A stretch of 64,000 nt of DNA. Origin: Seriola aureovittata. Taxonomy: Eukaryota > Chordata > Actinopteri > Carangiformes > Carangidae. This document shows, piece after piece, positions 24,029-38,758 of the stretch. The stretch is taken from the NCBI RefSeq assembly GCF_021018895.1, contig NC_079366.1, positions 28,358,770 to 28,422,769 of the forward strand. The letters run 5' to 3'. The position numbers were made by a program, and so were the translations under genes. The stretch's first letter is position 1; each line of letters begins with the position of its first letter. The notes beneath the pieces are model-generated. The model was not told where the DNA came from. It saw nothing but the letters and a program-made list of their open reading frames with translations, and made no database searches.

Positions 24029-27000
24029 CTGTGGAAGACAGAAGTGATCAGTAATAACTCTGAGGCGTGTTTGATATCGAAAACTCTTGGTAGTATACAT
24101 TTATACTGGGTTGGTTGGTTAAGAGAAAAGATGGAGAGAAGGGATGAGATATAGAGGGTGAAAAATAAAAAAGAGACATGATGTTCACGCTCTGGGTTGG
24201 GAACATAGACTGTAAATAAAGATGGACGTAGCCTCCGTTTCTGAAGAGCAGTTTTGAAGCTCAGAGTGAGCTGCTCCTCCGTCGCCATCTTGGCAGCACC
24301 TGACTCCAACAAATACCCAGCTAATCCAAAAAAATGGACGAAGAGGCGGGGCATGTATGGAGCCGAGACATCGGTGCAAGCATTTTAACATGGGAGTCTA
24401 TGGGGATTGACTCACTTTTGGAGCCGGACTCTAGTGGCCATTAGAGGAACTGCAGTTTTTGGCATTTCAATGTTGGCTTCATTTTTGAGCCCCGGAGGTT
24501 GCCGCTTGATTTGAACATTAAAAAATAGAATATTTGGGTTCAGACAGAAATATATGTCCCAGTACCACTCTCAAAACAGAGACATAGCGATTTCATAGTC
24601 TGCGTCTAAAAACCCCAGAGGCCACTGGGATATTCTCAAGTACAAGTCTAGACACAAATAAGCAGAACTTCTATTAACTGAGAAAGTGTCTCACTGAAAT
24701 TTAAAAATCAGTTTTATAGAAGAATCCTAGCAAAGATATCTGCAAAAAAAAAAAAAAAAACTCCACCTTACAGCTACTTAGTCTTACTTGCACTTATTGA
24801 CAGCTCAGCTTCACAGGTTGAACCCAGGTGAGTCAGATCCTCAGTAGCCTTGACAACAGGATTTCCAGCTCAGTTACAATAAAGAAATAACAGCATTTGA
24901 AGGGGGACATTAAGTTACCCATGACTTTGCATTGTCCTCTATCAGCAGCCAGTAGAGACTGCGACAGCACCGATACTGATGATCTGCCACAGCAGCTAAA
25001 AATAGTTCAGCAGCATCTAATGAAAATCTGACATAGTAAAATCATTATACCAGATTGTTTATGCTTCTTTATGACTTTTTGTTTTATTTTATTATTACCT
25101 GCGGCAAGGAGATTATGTTTTTTTTCTCCTATTTGATTGTCTGTTCTTGTTTAGAAGAAAAACTTGTTAAAAGTTTTTAAATGAAAATTGGAAAGTAGAA
25201 AGTAAAGAGCAAAGAACAAGTGATTATTATTTTCTGTGGATCCTGGATTTTAAGTTTTTTAAGGATTTGAATAAATTCTGCATTTTTGGCCTTGAGAGAA
25301 AGAGAGAGAGTTTTCTCCGCTGTGTTCTAGCAGATAATTTCTCAAGTGCAGTTTTTGCTTTGGTTTTAAAGGATTTCTTAACATTGTGAGATATGCAATT
25401 TTTTTTCTCCCCTCCCGTTTCATTTAATACTGCGCGTGAATGTGAAAACTTTTGGCACATATCCAGTGATTGTGTGTCCCTGTGTAACATTTCAGTCCCA
25501 CTTTGTGTTACGGGACAGGAAATATCTCACGTCTTGTCCCTTAAGAATTGCTGCGCTGTCAAACCATGTTAGCAGCGTGGTGTCGATGCACCAGAGTAAT
25601 GACTCTTTGAAATTTGACGTCATCGAGGAAATTATTTTGATAATCTTACAATTTTGGACTGACAGCCCCACATTTAGCTATAATGTCCAAATAGAGAGTC
25701 TACACCCACCTGAAGATGCTTATTATACTTTTATCCATATTGAGAGTGAATGACACAAACAGTTACGTATCAGGCCGCAGAAGCACTTCCTCTTTAGTGA
25801 TTATGCCTACAAAATAAAAGTGCAAGAACATTCCCCAAGAGTTTTTATTCTGAAAAGTTCTGACAGGAAGTTCCAAAGGTTTCTGTTGCTTACTTGAGAG
25901 ACCTCTGGAATAGCGGACATACGATGCGTGATAAGAAAACGATAACACCAGTTCAGTAAAACAGTCAAATGTATAATATGTGAATGAGGACCACAGCGCC
26001 ACATGTGAACAGTAACAAAGAAAACTCCAGTTGCATTTTAATCAATCAATTTCTTAAATTAGTCTTTGATTATGTCCTGACTACCATCTAATGGATTATA
26101 AAAAATTTGGCTGCCGACCCGTCATAGAGCCTCAGCCTTTCCCACACTGTCCACACTCTTTTCTTATCATTTATCAGTACTTGCATTTAAATATTAGAAG
26201 ATTTGTATTCTGTCTCCGAACCAGTTTAGTGACGCTGTCCACAAATCATATTTCTCCTGCTGCTACATTCTTGACCTGATTTCTTTAGGAAAACCAACTT
26301 ATTTCCCACAAGTAAACAAAAACCAAAAAAATCAAATATGAAGAAAAAGTTTCTGTTCAGAAACCTGACCAACTTTGTTTGCACAGGCAGATGAACATCT
26401 GACCCGCTTCTTTAAAGGCTGCAGTGATGTTGAACGTAACTCTGTGCGACACCGGCGGATGGAAACAAATGGAGAGAGCTCGCTGCGGAGCGTTTGTGGT
26501 GATATGTTCTTACAGCAGGAGACGGCGAGGACTGGGAGAGACAAACACATCTGCGGCTCCATTGTGTTACATCAAATTGCTTTTATCTCTAACTGAACTG
26601 GGAACGAGACGAACCGGAGCTGCTGGGGTGTCACGTCTTCAGGTCGGATCATTGCACAAGTAAAACTGAGAGCTGGGAGTTGGCCCGCAGCAAACAGACA
26701 TCTTGGAATAACAATGAAGTTTTCATGCGAGGCATAGGTTAATCAGTCTTAAATATTTATAAAATACACTTGTGCGAAAAATTTGATTTCACCAGGTTTT
26801 TAAGTAAAATCAAATCAAAATTTACACGATCAAGATTAAGAACAAAGCAGCATCTGATGTAAGAGTCAGTCTGTCCAACACTTTGGTCCAGAGCAAGATA
26901 CATTTCCTCATCTTTATGACAAGAAATAAAGTCATGGTCCCCTAATGTAATTTTTTTTTTTTTGCAGTGCCACTTTCACTTCAAATTTCCTGTCAAATAA

Positions 27001-29202
27001 AACCTGATAGGTATGATTCATAGACTGTAAATAAAGATGGACATAGCCTCAGTGATGTCACCCATAGGTTTCTGAAGAGTGGTTTTGAAGCTCAGAGTGA
27101 GCTGCTCCACAATCATCATCTTGGCAGTACCTGATTACCAAACTTCCAGCTAATCCCAAAAATGGGCAAAGAGGAGGGGCACATGTGGAGCTGAGACTTT
27201 GGTGCTTGCAGGTTTGTGGCAAACATACGCTCACCCGCCTGTCACTCAAAGAGGCCACACCCTCAATTTTGCGTAACTTTAAGCCTTTTGGAGGCAGCCT
27301 CAAGTGGTCATTTGAGGAACTGCAGGTTTTGGCACTTCTGTTTTGGCTTTCATTTTTCAGCCCAAGAGTTTGCCACTTGGCTCAAATATAAAGAATAGAA
27401 TACCTGTCTGGTTCCGGTCGGGCTTGGACAGTAATGCGCTGCCCAAGCTGCACTCTAGTGAGCTACAACAATGAGCCAGCCTCAAGTGGTCATTCTATGA
27501 ACTGCAGTTTTTGGTACTTCAGAGTCATTTTTCAGCCCTCGAAGTTTGCGCTTCCTATAATTATAAGACAAACCGTAATCCCATGACTACTGAGACTGTC
27601 ACCAAGGCAACCAGTTTCATATTATCGCTTCACACTGGACCCAGTCAGCTGAGTGCAGTGTATAAAAGTGCAAGTTGCAATATTAATCAACTGTGTTAAA
27701 TTTCAGCAGCATACAGGAGAAGCACTGAATGGAGTGACAGACTGACCTGGAGGGGTCGTCTTCCTTGGAGAAACTTCCTTTCACCTCGATGCTGTTCATC
27801 TTGTTCTCGAACATCCCATAACTCAGTGTCACCTGCAGGGGAGAGAAAACACACACACGACCATAAGAAGAAGTGCATCTGCATGGATTTCTATGTATGT
27901 GTGTGTGTGTGTGGGTTACTACCTGGTTCGGGATGCTACTGTGGCCGATGAGGAGCAGGTTTTCCAGGTGGGAGTGGAACAAAGGACAGTGGACCATGGA
28001 GATGCCGAGCCTCTTCTCCACAATGAAACCCACCGTGCAGTCGTCAGGGAGACGGATGGTCGCCGAGGTCTGCTCGAACCGGGAGCCACTGAAATACAAA
28101 CATGTAAAGAAAACAAACCACTGGCAGATTGATTACTGTTGATTTGAGAAAATACAGCTGACCAAAGACTTGCTTTCTTGATAAATCCACAGATCACAGA
28201 TTAAATTCTATTTTTTTTCAGGTTATGAGAGGAAATTTATTTTTAGTAAAACTATAAAACTGCCCAACTTTCAATCTCAAAAGGAAAATGTTGATGATTT
28301 TGCATGTTTTGGCCAATTAACTATTTATTGCGTGTACTTTACTGCTGACCTTTTCCAAAGGAGCCTGTAAATTCTTAGCTTGAGTCCCTACCTTCTAGCC
28401 CTGGGCAGCCATTAGTCTCACTTGTTTGAGCGCAGTATAAATATAAACTTGCAGAGACCTGAAACTTACTTCAGACTGGTGATTCATCACTGTGAACATT
28501 TAGTCAGCTTTAATGTTTGGCCGAAGTTATGCTGCCGGTTGTTGATGCAGTTTAAAGAGAGAAACAAAGAGCCGCTGCAGTCCTTGTGTTGTGCCAGTCA
28601 GAGAACAGAGTTGAGTTGTGGACAGGAAAAATCTTAGATGCAGAAAGTTGTGAAACTCAGATTATCTCTCGAGTAACATCTGTTTGCTAATTGTTTTTTG
28701 TGTTCGTTTTTCAGACAACAAAGGTAAGGAATGCTGAAAGATTTTTGGCTTTTTTGGCTCTTAAATCTTAAATTATGCAGTACCCGATTTGTTTTTTGTC
28801 TAATTTTATTGTCTTAGCTTGTGATAGATTACCTATTGTATTTAACGCAAGCTTCAAGTCACAAAAAGTAAGGGGCTGCCACGAGGATAGGAACTCAATC
28901 TGTCTCAAAAAGTCATAATTAAATGAAAAACATAATTTGGTCTATTTTTAAAATGGAAAATAAATGAAATTTGTGGTAAATGAGCTAAAACATGCAAAAA
29001 AAAAAACAGACTTTGATGTTGAATTTATATTTAACAGTTTTACTTTTTTCTCTTTATTTTCACTCATTTGGACAAAGACACACACACACACACACGTGCA
29101 TAAATACCTGGCCCATGGAGCCATCTTCTCCGCCAGCTGCCGACTCAGACAGAAACCTGCTCCTCCTGTAGCAAACCAGAACCGCACCTCCCTCTGAGGG
29201 AC

Positions 29203-29261
<59 letters not shown>

Positions 29262-30755
29262 ATATCAACAAATACATACATGCAAACTCAAAGAACCTGA
29301 AATCAATATTGTTTTAAAACCAAATTCTGCTTTTAAGAAGAGAATCAGCAACTGTACTGCATAGGAAAAAGGTTCTTCCTCATTAATTTCAATGACAACA
29401 CTGTGTTTGCACAGAGGACGTCCCACGACAGATTAGAGGGAGGGCAAAACAAAAAACGTAGTGTTGTCCAACTAAAAAAATGAATGAATAAAAAGATGAG
29501 AAGAGGAAAATGGTGCTGGTTCAACTTTTGTTGCGACTTAATGCTTAAGTTGACCAGTTGAAGACAAATTATTCCTGCTGTGGTAACTTGTGGTTGTTAG
29601 CCGTTGCTTAGTAACGTGTGATCTAACCAGCCCCTACATTACCCTGTGTTACAGTTTCAGTCAGTGGGTGACAGGATTTCACTTTGCTGTTGGTTTTGGT
29701 TGTGTGGTCACTTGCCATCGCCACATCTGGGTCCATTAAGAAGACCGAGCTAACAAACACGAGTGTGTGCAGGAGCTGCTGATGACTGGTTAGCTAGCCT
29801 TACTAGCATCCTCTATTTGAGTGGGAGCTAGTGAGTGAAATACGAAAACAATGGCCCCTCCCAAATTTTAAATTCAAAAAAAGTTACAGACGTTTTGACC
29901 GTTAGCTTGATTGGTAACAGTGTAAAACCAACCCTATATGAAGGGGTGAAGAAACATCTCACAACAGTGTTAGCATGCTACAGAGTTACAACGTGCTCCA
30001 GTCAGTCGTTCACCACAGAAGCCAGATATCCCCATTTTCCGGGGATAGTTTGTCCAACGGAGTTGGCTGCCAGCTAGCTATAGCAGCTTCAGAAGTGATG
30101 CTAAAATCATCAAAATAGAGTTATCAAGTCAGACTTTTCTTTTGCTGTTGTTGTTATTGTTGTTGTCTGTTGAGAAAAGGTTAGCTGACTCATTCATTGG
30201 TTTGGAGTTCATATCCAGTCAGTAAATTAACAAAAACAAACACACTTCAAACAAACTTCACGACTGCTTCAAAGGTAGGGACTCATCATTTTATCAGCCC
30301 TCAATATTTATTACAATACAACAGGCCAAGATACATGACTGTCCTCCTTTTTTATTTCATAGGTAAAAACATTGGATATTTGAATGATATATTGACCGCC
30401 GAACTGGGAATGTCCCCAGTTTTCATTTCAGATATCTGGTCATCTTAACCGGAGGTGACAGCGCAACTGTGGCCCTCAAACATCAGTCAGACGCTATCAC
30501 TTCAAGTCTTCAAGCTAACACAATTTCTATAGATAAAGTGCGCCCAAAAACCCCTTTACTTTCTTTTAAAAGATAAAAATATATGAAGAATAGCTTATTT
30601 TAATAGTGTCATTATAGTTTAAAGTTCCCTGCAATAAAAGAGAGAATTCAAATTTCAGTTCGACTTTGAGCCTGCCTGACCTTGAAGTAAGTAGCCTTAA
30701 AAAGGTTTGTTTTTGTGTCCATTTGTCTGCTTTTGAGTCTCGTTTACGCCTCTTG

Positions 30756-30809
<54 letters not shown>

Positions 30810-30931
30810 AACACACACAGAAACACACACAAAAGGTACAGACACAAACGTGTCAACACGATCGTCATGTGAGAATAAAGAGGCAATGCTTGGAATACAA
30901 AATACGCTAAATCTGATTTCACAAAAGAATA

Positions 30932-30966
<35 letters not shown>

Positions 30967-32251
30967 GACTGATGAGAATATTTAGTGAACTGACTCCGTA
31001 TCTTTCCCTCTGACACACAAACAATGTGTGTAATAGATAAGAAAGGAGAAAGAGTACAACACTTTTCCCTTCAGATGTGTATTGATTGTTCGGTCTTTTC
31101 CAAACCAGCCAGCGATGAATTTTATGTCGTTATCTGCTAACGCTCAAGTAGATGCTGTGTTTATTGCATCCTGCAGTGTAAACTGTTAAGGTGATTTTGT
31201 TTTTTTGGTTAAAAAGGAAGGAAATGTGTCTTTCTGGTGTTTTGTTTGTGTGTTAGTCACGGCAGTCAAATGAGTGGTTTAAAGTAGAGAGCTGTAATTA
31301 TACAACAAATTAGTGTGTTAGACTGTGTGTGTTTTCTTTACTTTCCTTTTCATGTCCTGTATGTTTCTCACTGCGATTTCCTTCCCTTTCATTTATTTTC
31401 CATTCGTCATTTCATACATTTCCTTCCACTTTATTTATTTGAATTTCTTCCTTTCCCATCTTTTCCTTTGACTTCCTTTCCTTTCCTTCTAGTTCCTCTC
31501 CTTTCCTTTTCTTAATATTTTTATCATTTCTTCTTTCTTTAATCTCTCTCTACCTATCTCTATCTTCTCCATCCCCTTCGTTTTGATTTCTTTCTCATCC
31601 TTTTCATTCCTGTTTTAAAGGCTGTTCCTTTCTTTTAATTTCATTTCTTACCATTTTTTTCCTTTGGCTCTTTTTCTTTGAATTACTTTGTGTTTATTTC
31701 ATTCATATTTTCAGTCTTTTCCTTCTCTACCCTTTTCTTTCCTTTCTTTTCCTTTCCTCCTCCCTTGTCTCATCCTCCTCTCAGCCTCACAATCATGACA
31801 GGAAATCAAAAAAGATCGGCAGCAAAAAGTAAGAAAATGAGAAGAGGAGACAGAGAGGAGCCTGTGTTTTCTCCCCCATCACCCATCCAACCTCAGGCAG
31901 AGGGTGGAAATGATGGAGAAAAAAGGAAGAAAAGAGGGAATTGAAAGAGAGCGAACAGTCAGACAATGAAAACAGAGAGGAGGAGGAAGGAAAGAGGGAG
32001 AAAAGGAGTTAGGAAGTAAAGATAAATATCTATTTTTCGGTGTAAATGGGCGCAATCAGAGCAGAAAATGTGACACATGGGAGAAGGAGAGAGTCGTTTC
32101 AAGAAATGAGTGAGCGAGATTGAAAAAGTGCAGGGAAGAAGGAGAGAGAGGGAGAGAGAGGATGAAATTCTATTCAGAAAGCTCAGTGGAGTCATCATGT
32201 ACTTTAAGTCAATAGAAGCATAAATCCTACTGTAAAGCTGTGAAACCAAGT

Positions 32252-32295
<44 letters not shown>

Positions 32296-32386
32296 ACAGT
32301 GAATAGCTGCATGTATATTCCTTAAAAAAAACTATCGACCTCCTGCAGTTTGACAACCTCTTTCCCCAAGGGAGTCTTCTTCCTTA

Positions 32387-32431
<45 letters not shown>

Positions 32432-35400
32432 ATGTGTATTTGTGTTTTACCACCAATCAATATATACCAACAAGACACTAATCACTCATTGATCCACTTG
32501 GGTATGAAAATCCTTCCCATGTGAAGAAAACACATGGAGCTATACGTTTGCTTTATCTCCATCCATCCATCCACTCGTACATACATACATACATACATAT
32601 ATTTATCTGTCTATCCCTCACTGCGTCCTCCTGAGAGTGAAAGAGAATAGATGGTATGGATTTTGCACAGCACTGGTTAACCCGACTGGGCTGCGTTTTG
32701 GCACAAAGCCAATAGGAAGAGACCTCAGCTTTGTTTTAAAGTGCATCAGTGTCCTCAGTAGAGCGGCAGAGCATCAAGGAGGAAAGAAAAAAGGAGGGAA
32801 GGAACTATGGATTGACTGAAAGAGGGAGGAAAAAAGGGGAAAAGGGAAAGCACAAACAAACAAAAACTTAAAGTTATTTTAAAGTTCGTATAATAAATAT
32901 CAAACTAAATTCACAGCGGAAACACGCAAACGCTACAGATGCATTCAATCCACACAGACTCCAGCAACATCTGAGGACGCCAGGTGTCTCCACCAGGGAG
33001 TCACAACAGCTGCTCTGTTCAATGAACCGTAACAGTTTTCAGTAAGATGCATGAGAAGCGCATCGGAGGGAAAACCAGTGATGTTTTTATCGATAATCGT
33101 TCTGTGTTCAGTCATGAATGAATGTTGTCGGCATGGTTGCCGAGTTCACAACATACAGCGGAGAAATTAAGGTTCACATACCGATCGTATATTGTCCTAT
33201 AATTGTAAATGACATGTTGGTGTAAGTGATCACAGCTGATGTGAAAATGCAGTCTCTGTGGACTGAGCGGCAGGTGAAGGTTAAAATATGAGCAAGGATT
33301 CAGACTGAAAACGCAACCAGTCCATCAACCTGAACAACCACACAGGTCGTTTGTTCCAACCCTCCGATACGACCCATAGGAGTGTCTTCCTGACATAGCG
33401 CCCCCTACAGCGGCAGGCGTTAACAAATAGAAAACACTGTACCGGCGTACCAGACCTTCGTCACCATGGATACAATAATAAACGGTCATGGCTAGGTTAG
33501 GTTTAGACACAAAAACTACCTGGTTTGGTTTAGGAAAAGCTCATGGTTTGAGTTAAAATAAGTCCTTTTTTTAAGGTTTCATGATCTTTGTTGTCATGGT
33601 GACAATAATGACATGGTTGAGGTTTCGTAACACCAACTGCTAGTTTCACACAGGAATCGAACGCCGCTCTCCTGCGTCATATTCCTGTGTTTTGTTGACC
33701 CATCCGTCCACCGCAAACCTCCTCTGAAACTCAGACTTTGTCTCTCCCGTCATAATTACTACGACCACTAGATGTCGCCTAGCAACAACCGTAACTATGG
33801 GTCATAATAACCTGCTGCACAGACAACCTATGAATTCATTTTTAGTAGTTTTTATACTCACAGACGATATTTTACAACTGTGGATAAGTGGACATTTCCT
33901 CTTTAGTCAGGATGATTGCGAGTTAAACAACAGAGATACATCATGCATCATGTCGCACTGTGATCCATCAGGAGTGTGCACTTTTGGACGACTCTGCCTT
34001 GCAGTAAAATCCAAACCGGGTCCAACACGTCTGCTGTTCTGCTGTATTTCAGCACCTCCTCTTTATATTATACGTATATTATACTCGACATTTCAGGTAC
34101 ATTTAAATAGAGGTGAAGATCATTGGATTAAATGTGATTTGTTGAACACAAGAAAGGGTCAAAGAGTTGATTAACTAAACTACAGGGATGTTTAGTTATG
34201 AGCTGGAGCAGCTGAACCATTTAAAGGCTGCGGGGAAGGGCTTTGGTTGTGTTGAAGAGGTCATTAATTTCCACAGTGCCGCAGTGGGAAAGAGCAGAGG
34301 AGGAAGGAGGTAAGGGAACAAAGACAGAAGAAGGAACGATGCAAAGAAACAAGTAGGCAAAGGACGGAGAAACACAGCGACGGAGGGATTCATGAGACTC
34401 GGTGAGTTGTTGACAGCAGGTCCGTCAAAGTTGGATAGAAGAAATAGGTAATCAGTGAAAAGAAGGAGGGAGGGAAGGAATTCAGGATGAAAAAGGAGAT
34501 AAAGGATCTGAGCTAGAAAAAAATTAATCTGCAGAGTCACATCCAAGACAGTAATGCATCTCAGAGGGGTCACCCTGCCTTAAGGAGTTATCAGCCCAAA
34601 TAAATTAAATTCCGTCAGGTTTCAGGGGAGTTATAAAGAGGTTCAGAGGCTTTTTCCAACACTGCCAAGAAAAAAATGCTGCGAGGAAACACCGAGGACT
34701 TTGAAAACCGACACATTTGAACTGTTGAGTACTATCACAGAACAGCGTTCGTAACAGTGACTCACTGAACACTTATCTGCACAACTGCTGTGTGAACTGT
34801 GAATCTGAAGTCATGTGTCACTGAGAACGGAGCAAATTTCTTTTTACAGCACCAGTAAAATATGTTTTGCTTTCTTATCGTATGCAGCAGCGATTTCTAT
34901 ATCGGGCATCCTTGATTCTTTTTGCATCTTAAGAGTGTCTTTGTCAGTGTGTGAGAATTTTTTCTTATTAGATCGCACTAAAATCACACAATTAAAGTTA
35001 TAATATATAACTTTTCCACATTAAAATGTCTAAAAATTACTTACAGTAACCTTTTTTAACCTATTTTTTTTAGTTATTGCAAATGTTTCCAGCCATTCTC
35101 AAACCTAGAGAAATCAGTGATTTTAATCATGTTAACAGATTGTTTCATTTGGTCGCCTGTCAAGCGATCCAATGGACTTTTTCTCCAGTTTGAAGCCACA
35201 TTTTTAAGATACACTTTTTACACCTTGGTCATTTTCAACTTTATATTTTAACGGGATTCACGATTTTAGTCATTGGACATCTGGATCTTGAGTCATCACA
35301 GAAAAAAAGCTGAGCAAATGTTAAGCAGCTCAGTTCCCAGCCCCTCTGAGACGTCCTGTGTTCGCCAGACAGCATCGATGAATCACCAACTTTTAAAGTG

Positions 35401-38380
35401 AAACAGCCTTTTTTCCAGAGTTTCTACCGGCTTTACTCTCTCTCTCCTTCTGTTATACAGAGGAGGACACCTCTGCGGATAATTCAGCTGCTGGTAAAAC
35501 CCTCCTGAATGTCTGGCTCATAAGTTATCAAAGAAACAACCAAAACAGAGGTCACAGCCCTTCCCTGATGTCCTGTGTCCACCGTACAGCGCCGGCGAAA
35601 CACTGACTTTAAACGTGAAATTGCTTTATTCAGCGCTTTTAACGGTTATAATCAAGGAGACCTCTGCGGATAATTCAGCTCCCAGTAAAAACCTCCTGAA
35701 CAACTGACGCTGAAGGAATCCAAACCGAGAGAAGCTGACATCAGCTCCCATGATCCCACGCTACTTTACCAAACGCCATCTTTTATAATTGTTGTGATTG
35801 AGAGACCCCTAGTGGCTGAGGTTATACACTATTTGTGTGTTTACTAGTAGAGAGGAAATGTTCCTTCAGCGCGACGAAATGGAACAGGAATCTGATCTTT
35901 TGTGGATGGACTTCAAGAAGAAGCTGAATAAAAAACTCTCTTGTGTTGGTTAGATCGGACAAACACTGTGGGACGGTACCGTTGCGTTGCCCTCCAGGAG
36001 TTCGTGAGCGGTGATGGGCTTGTCCAGGCTCGGTTTGCCCACGTAGATGTCGCCTTCCTGGGGGAAGGCTGAGAGCAGGGAGCGGAGGGTCTCAGGAATC
36101 AGATAGTTGTCATCATCCACATGACAAAACCACCTGAAGAGCAACGGACAGAAAAAAAAACAGGCAGTGAAAGTTTGTTCAATCTACTGCAGAAACTTAA
36201 AACCTAATTTTCCTCCTTGCTGCTTTCATTTTTGTACAGAATGAATCCAACAACAACTCTCGAAGGCTTAAAAAAGTACCTGAGCTAAATGAGGCATCAC
36301 CATAAACACTGACTCATAAAGAAACCGAAAGTTTCTGCTTTATTATTGTGCCTGTGTCGGCTGTTTTTTTATCCATGAATTCATTCTGCTATAGCAACTG
36401 AATCACCTTGTGCCTACAGGAAATAACTGCTCAGATCCATCAGAAACACGCTGCCGAGATCTGTGGTAAAAATATTTCAAACTCAAGGTCACTCACTTTG
36501 TTTCTTCTGGAATTTTCAACTGTATCTTCCTGGACTTTTTCAATGAATATAACTCGCTCAGGGTTCATCGCCCAAAGTTGGAAATTTCGGTCTTGCGTTA
36601 ATAAGATGAACGAAAAAACCTTGGATTTAGAATATTCTCCAAGGTTAAGAATGAATTTTTCAGACCATGTTTCCCTGACTTTATTTTTTTTTACAGTTAT
36701 CTATATGTAAAACTGAGGTATTATTATTTCTGACACTGTATCAGCTTGTGTTATTGCATATGTTAATAAAAAAACAACCGTCACACTGCTGTGGAAAGCC
36801 GACTGCAACCTCGGGAAACACAAACTTGACGTCGTCATCGCATGAATTTCATTGCGTTGACTCTGTGAGTGAACAAGCTGTTTGATTTCCTCTGCCGCCT
36901 TCATGACTGTGTCAAAGCTTCTCTCCAAAACCAAACAGACTCTGCACTGCAACAGTCCAAATGACAAATCTGATTGCTACCGAAACTGAGCAGCTGTCTT
37001 GTTTCCTCTGCCATCCTAATGGATGTCCAACTGCACAAAAAGGCTTCCTTCCAAACACAAACAGCCTCACTTCCCCTCCTCACTGCAAATAACAAAGTGG
37101 GGTTTGCAACCAAAGTGAAATATCTCTTTCATTTCCCATCTCATCTTAATAACAAGACAAAACCGCGACCGGACATCGCCAACAAGTTGTCCAGCGTACA
37201 ATACGATAACTCGGTGCACCTCCTCAGAATATTCCTATCGAAATAAAGAATTGTCACCTGTGTAAACGCTTATGTAACCATCACACAGATGATTATTTAC
37301 GCCTATGATTTCTCCTTTCCCCTCCCGCTGCTGTAACAGCCCGATTTCCCCCGCAGCGATCATTAAAGTCTGCAATCTTAATCCGATCTTTAAATCCACG
37401 GTGGGCAGGATGATAGGCGGACCTTAATCTGCCTCACCTCTTGTCTGAGGCCATGAAGCCGTCGTACTCGGCAGACATCTTGCAGGACAGAGCCTGCTGA
37501 CTGTGATCCGACTGGCATCCTGTTACCACCATGTTATAACCTGGACAGAGAGAGAGAGACAGAGGGAGACACGCGTTTGATTTTACACAAACCAAATAAT
37601 CAATAAGCTCATTGTAATAGAAAAGTGTGAAATAGGTTCATTTGCAAGTGATCGCGGGAGAGTTCATATAGTCGAATAAGGGGGTGAGAGACAGAACCTG
37701 GAGGGAGAGATGGAGTGAGAAGGAAGGAAGGAAAGGAGTCTGGTGCAGCAACAGTAACTAAGGGAGGGCGGGGCTTAGCAACAGTCAGTGCATCCCAAAG
37801 GGGTTGGATGGTCAGGGTTCTGCAGCTCGGTCAAGTTCTTCCACATCAAACCGGGGGAAAACCAGTTCTCTAAGGGCCTCGTTTGGTGCATGGGGACACC
37901 GTCACGTTGGCTCCCCAGACCAACATTTCATAAAAGCTGGAGTCCGTATACTTTAGGCCACATCAGTTTGTGTGTAAGTTACATTCATTTCTGCTGCTTA
38001 CCTTCTGAACTCAAGTCCTCATCCTCCGTGTCTGTGAAAATGAAGGTCTAGACAAAAAAAAAAAATAAAGAGAACAAAAGGTATTTAAACACACCAGCTT
38101 TGATTATATGTTTCTTTTTCCACATCTGTAACACAACGTCCTGAAAGCACCTTCATTATGGAGTGAACACACACCAACACGCTCGTGGAAACACACACAC
38201 ACACACAGGATCAATACAGTTTTGAATAGAGCAAATTTGGTGTGACAAAAACAAGGCTCCCCGCTGTGAGCTAAAACAATGAGTCACTGCACATACAGAA
38301 AACACACACAATTTGTTTTTTAACAGATATATGAGTCAAATAAGATTCGTCAAGCACACTAACAAAAAACTTGTTACTAC

Positions 38381-38431
<51 letters not shown>

Positions 38432-38712
38432 CTGCAGTGCAATGCTGACCTCTGGTGGTGAAAAGTGGTAAAACCACTCGACCATAAAAGCTCACATGAG
38501 CAGTAGATTCAAGTTTTTTACTTTTCTTGGAAGAGTTTAAAGAACTATCTTCAAATTATTAAAAAAGTCTAAAAAAAATGGGGGGAAAAAACACATCATA
38601 TTCCTTTTTTTTCTTTGAATCAAATGCAAAATTAACCTTTCAAAAAGGTTTCCACAACCGGCTAGGATCCTGTGTCAGTTTTCCTCCTGCAGACAGATGA
38701 TAAAATGCGTAT

Positions 38713-38758
<46 letters not shown>

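Larger units (their letters stand above)
24029..27746 (-). other. mfng intron 7, with three copies of a dispersed repeat
   Basis: Holds repeat copies at 24190-24525, 27018-27385 and 27440-27545, a repeat fragment at 25097-25130, and CT/GA-rich bits. 26400-26660 is non-repetitive by eye and GC-richer. No additional fringe exon is needed. Confidence 0.6.
29194..35979 (-). other. mfng intron 4, repeat-rich (6.8 kb)
   Basis: Contains CA/GT arrays at 29204-29259, 30756-30804, 30934-30962, 32253-32291 and 32390-32430, a pyrimidine tract then purine tract at 31320-32180, tetranucleotide runs at 32560-32600, a TIR element at 33367-33808, and a tandem duplication at 35300-35720. No extra coding exon is needed. 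Confidence 0.7.

Noticed and set aside
24029..24354. Extension of the fringe C-terminal frame upstream of 24028
   Set aside because: The sequence before the acceptor at 24029 belongs to a dispersed repeat, and the exon 7 phase fits exactly at 24028.
26360..26660. Overlapping frames in a GC-richer patch
   Set aside because: No domain or splice support; it lies within mfng intron 7 where no extra exon is needed.
30566..31024. 152-codon minus-strand frame rich in Val-Cys
   Set aside because: Created by CA/GT microsatellites, as are the His-Thr and Val-Cys frames near 2645, 8376, 28948 and 62108.
38381..38430. Regular repeats considered as a CRISPR array
   Set aside because: Pure tetranucleotide microsatellite without spacers, in vertebrate DNA.
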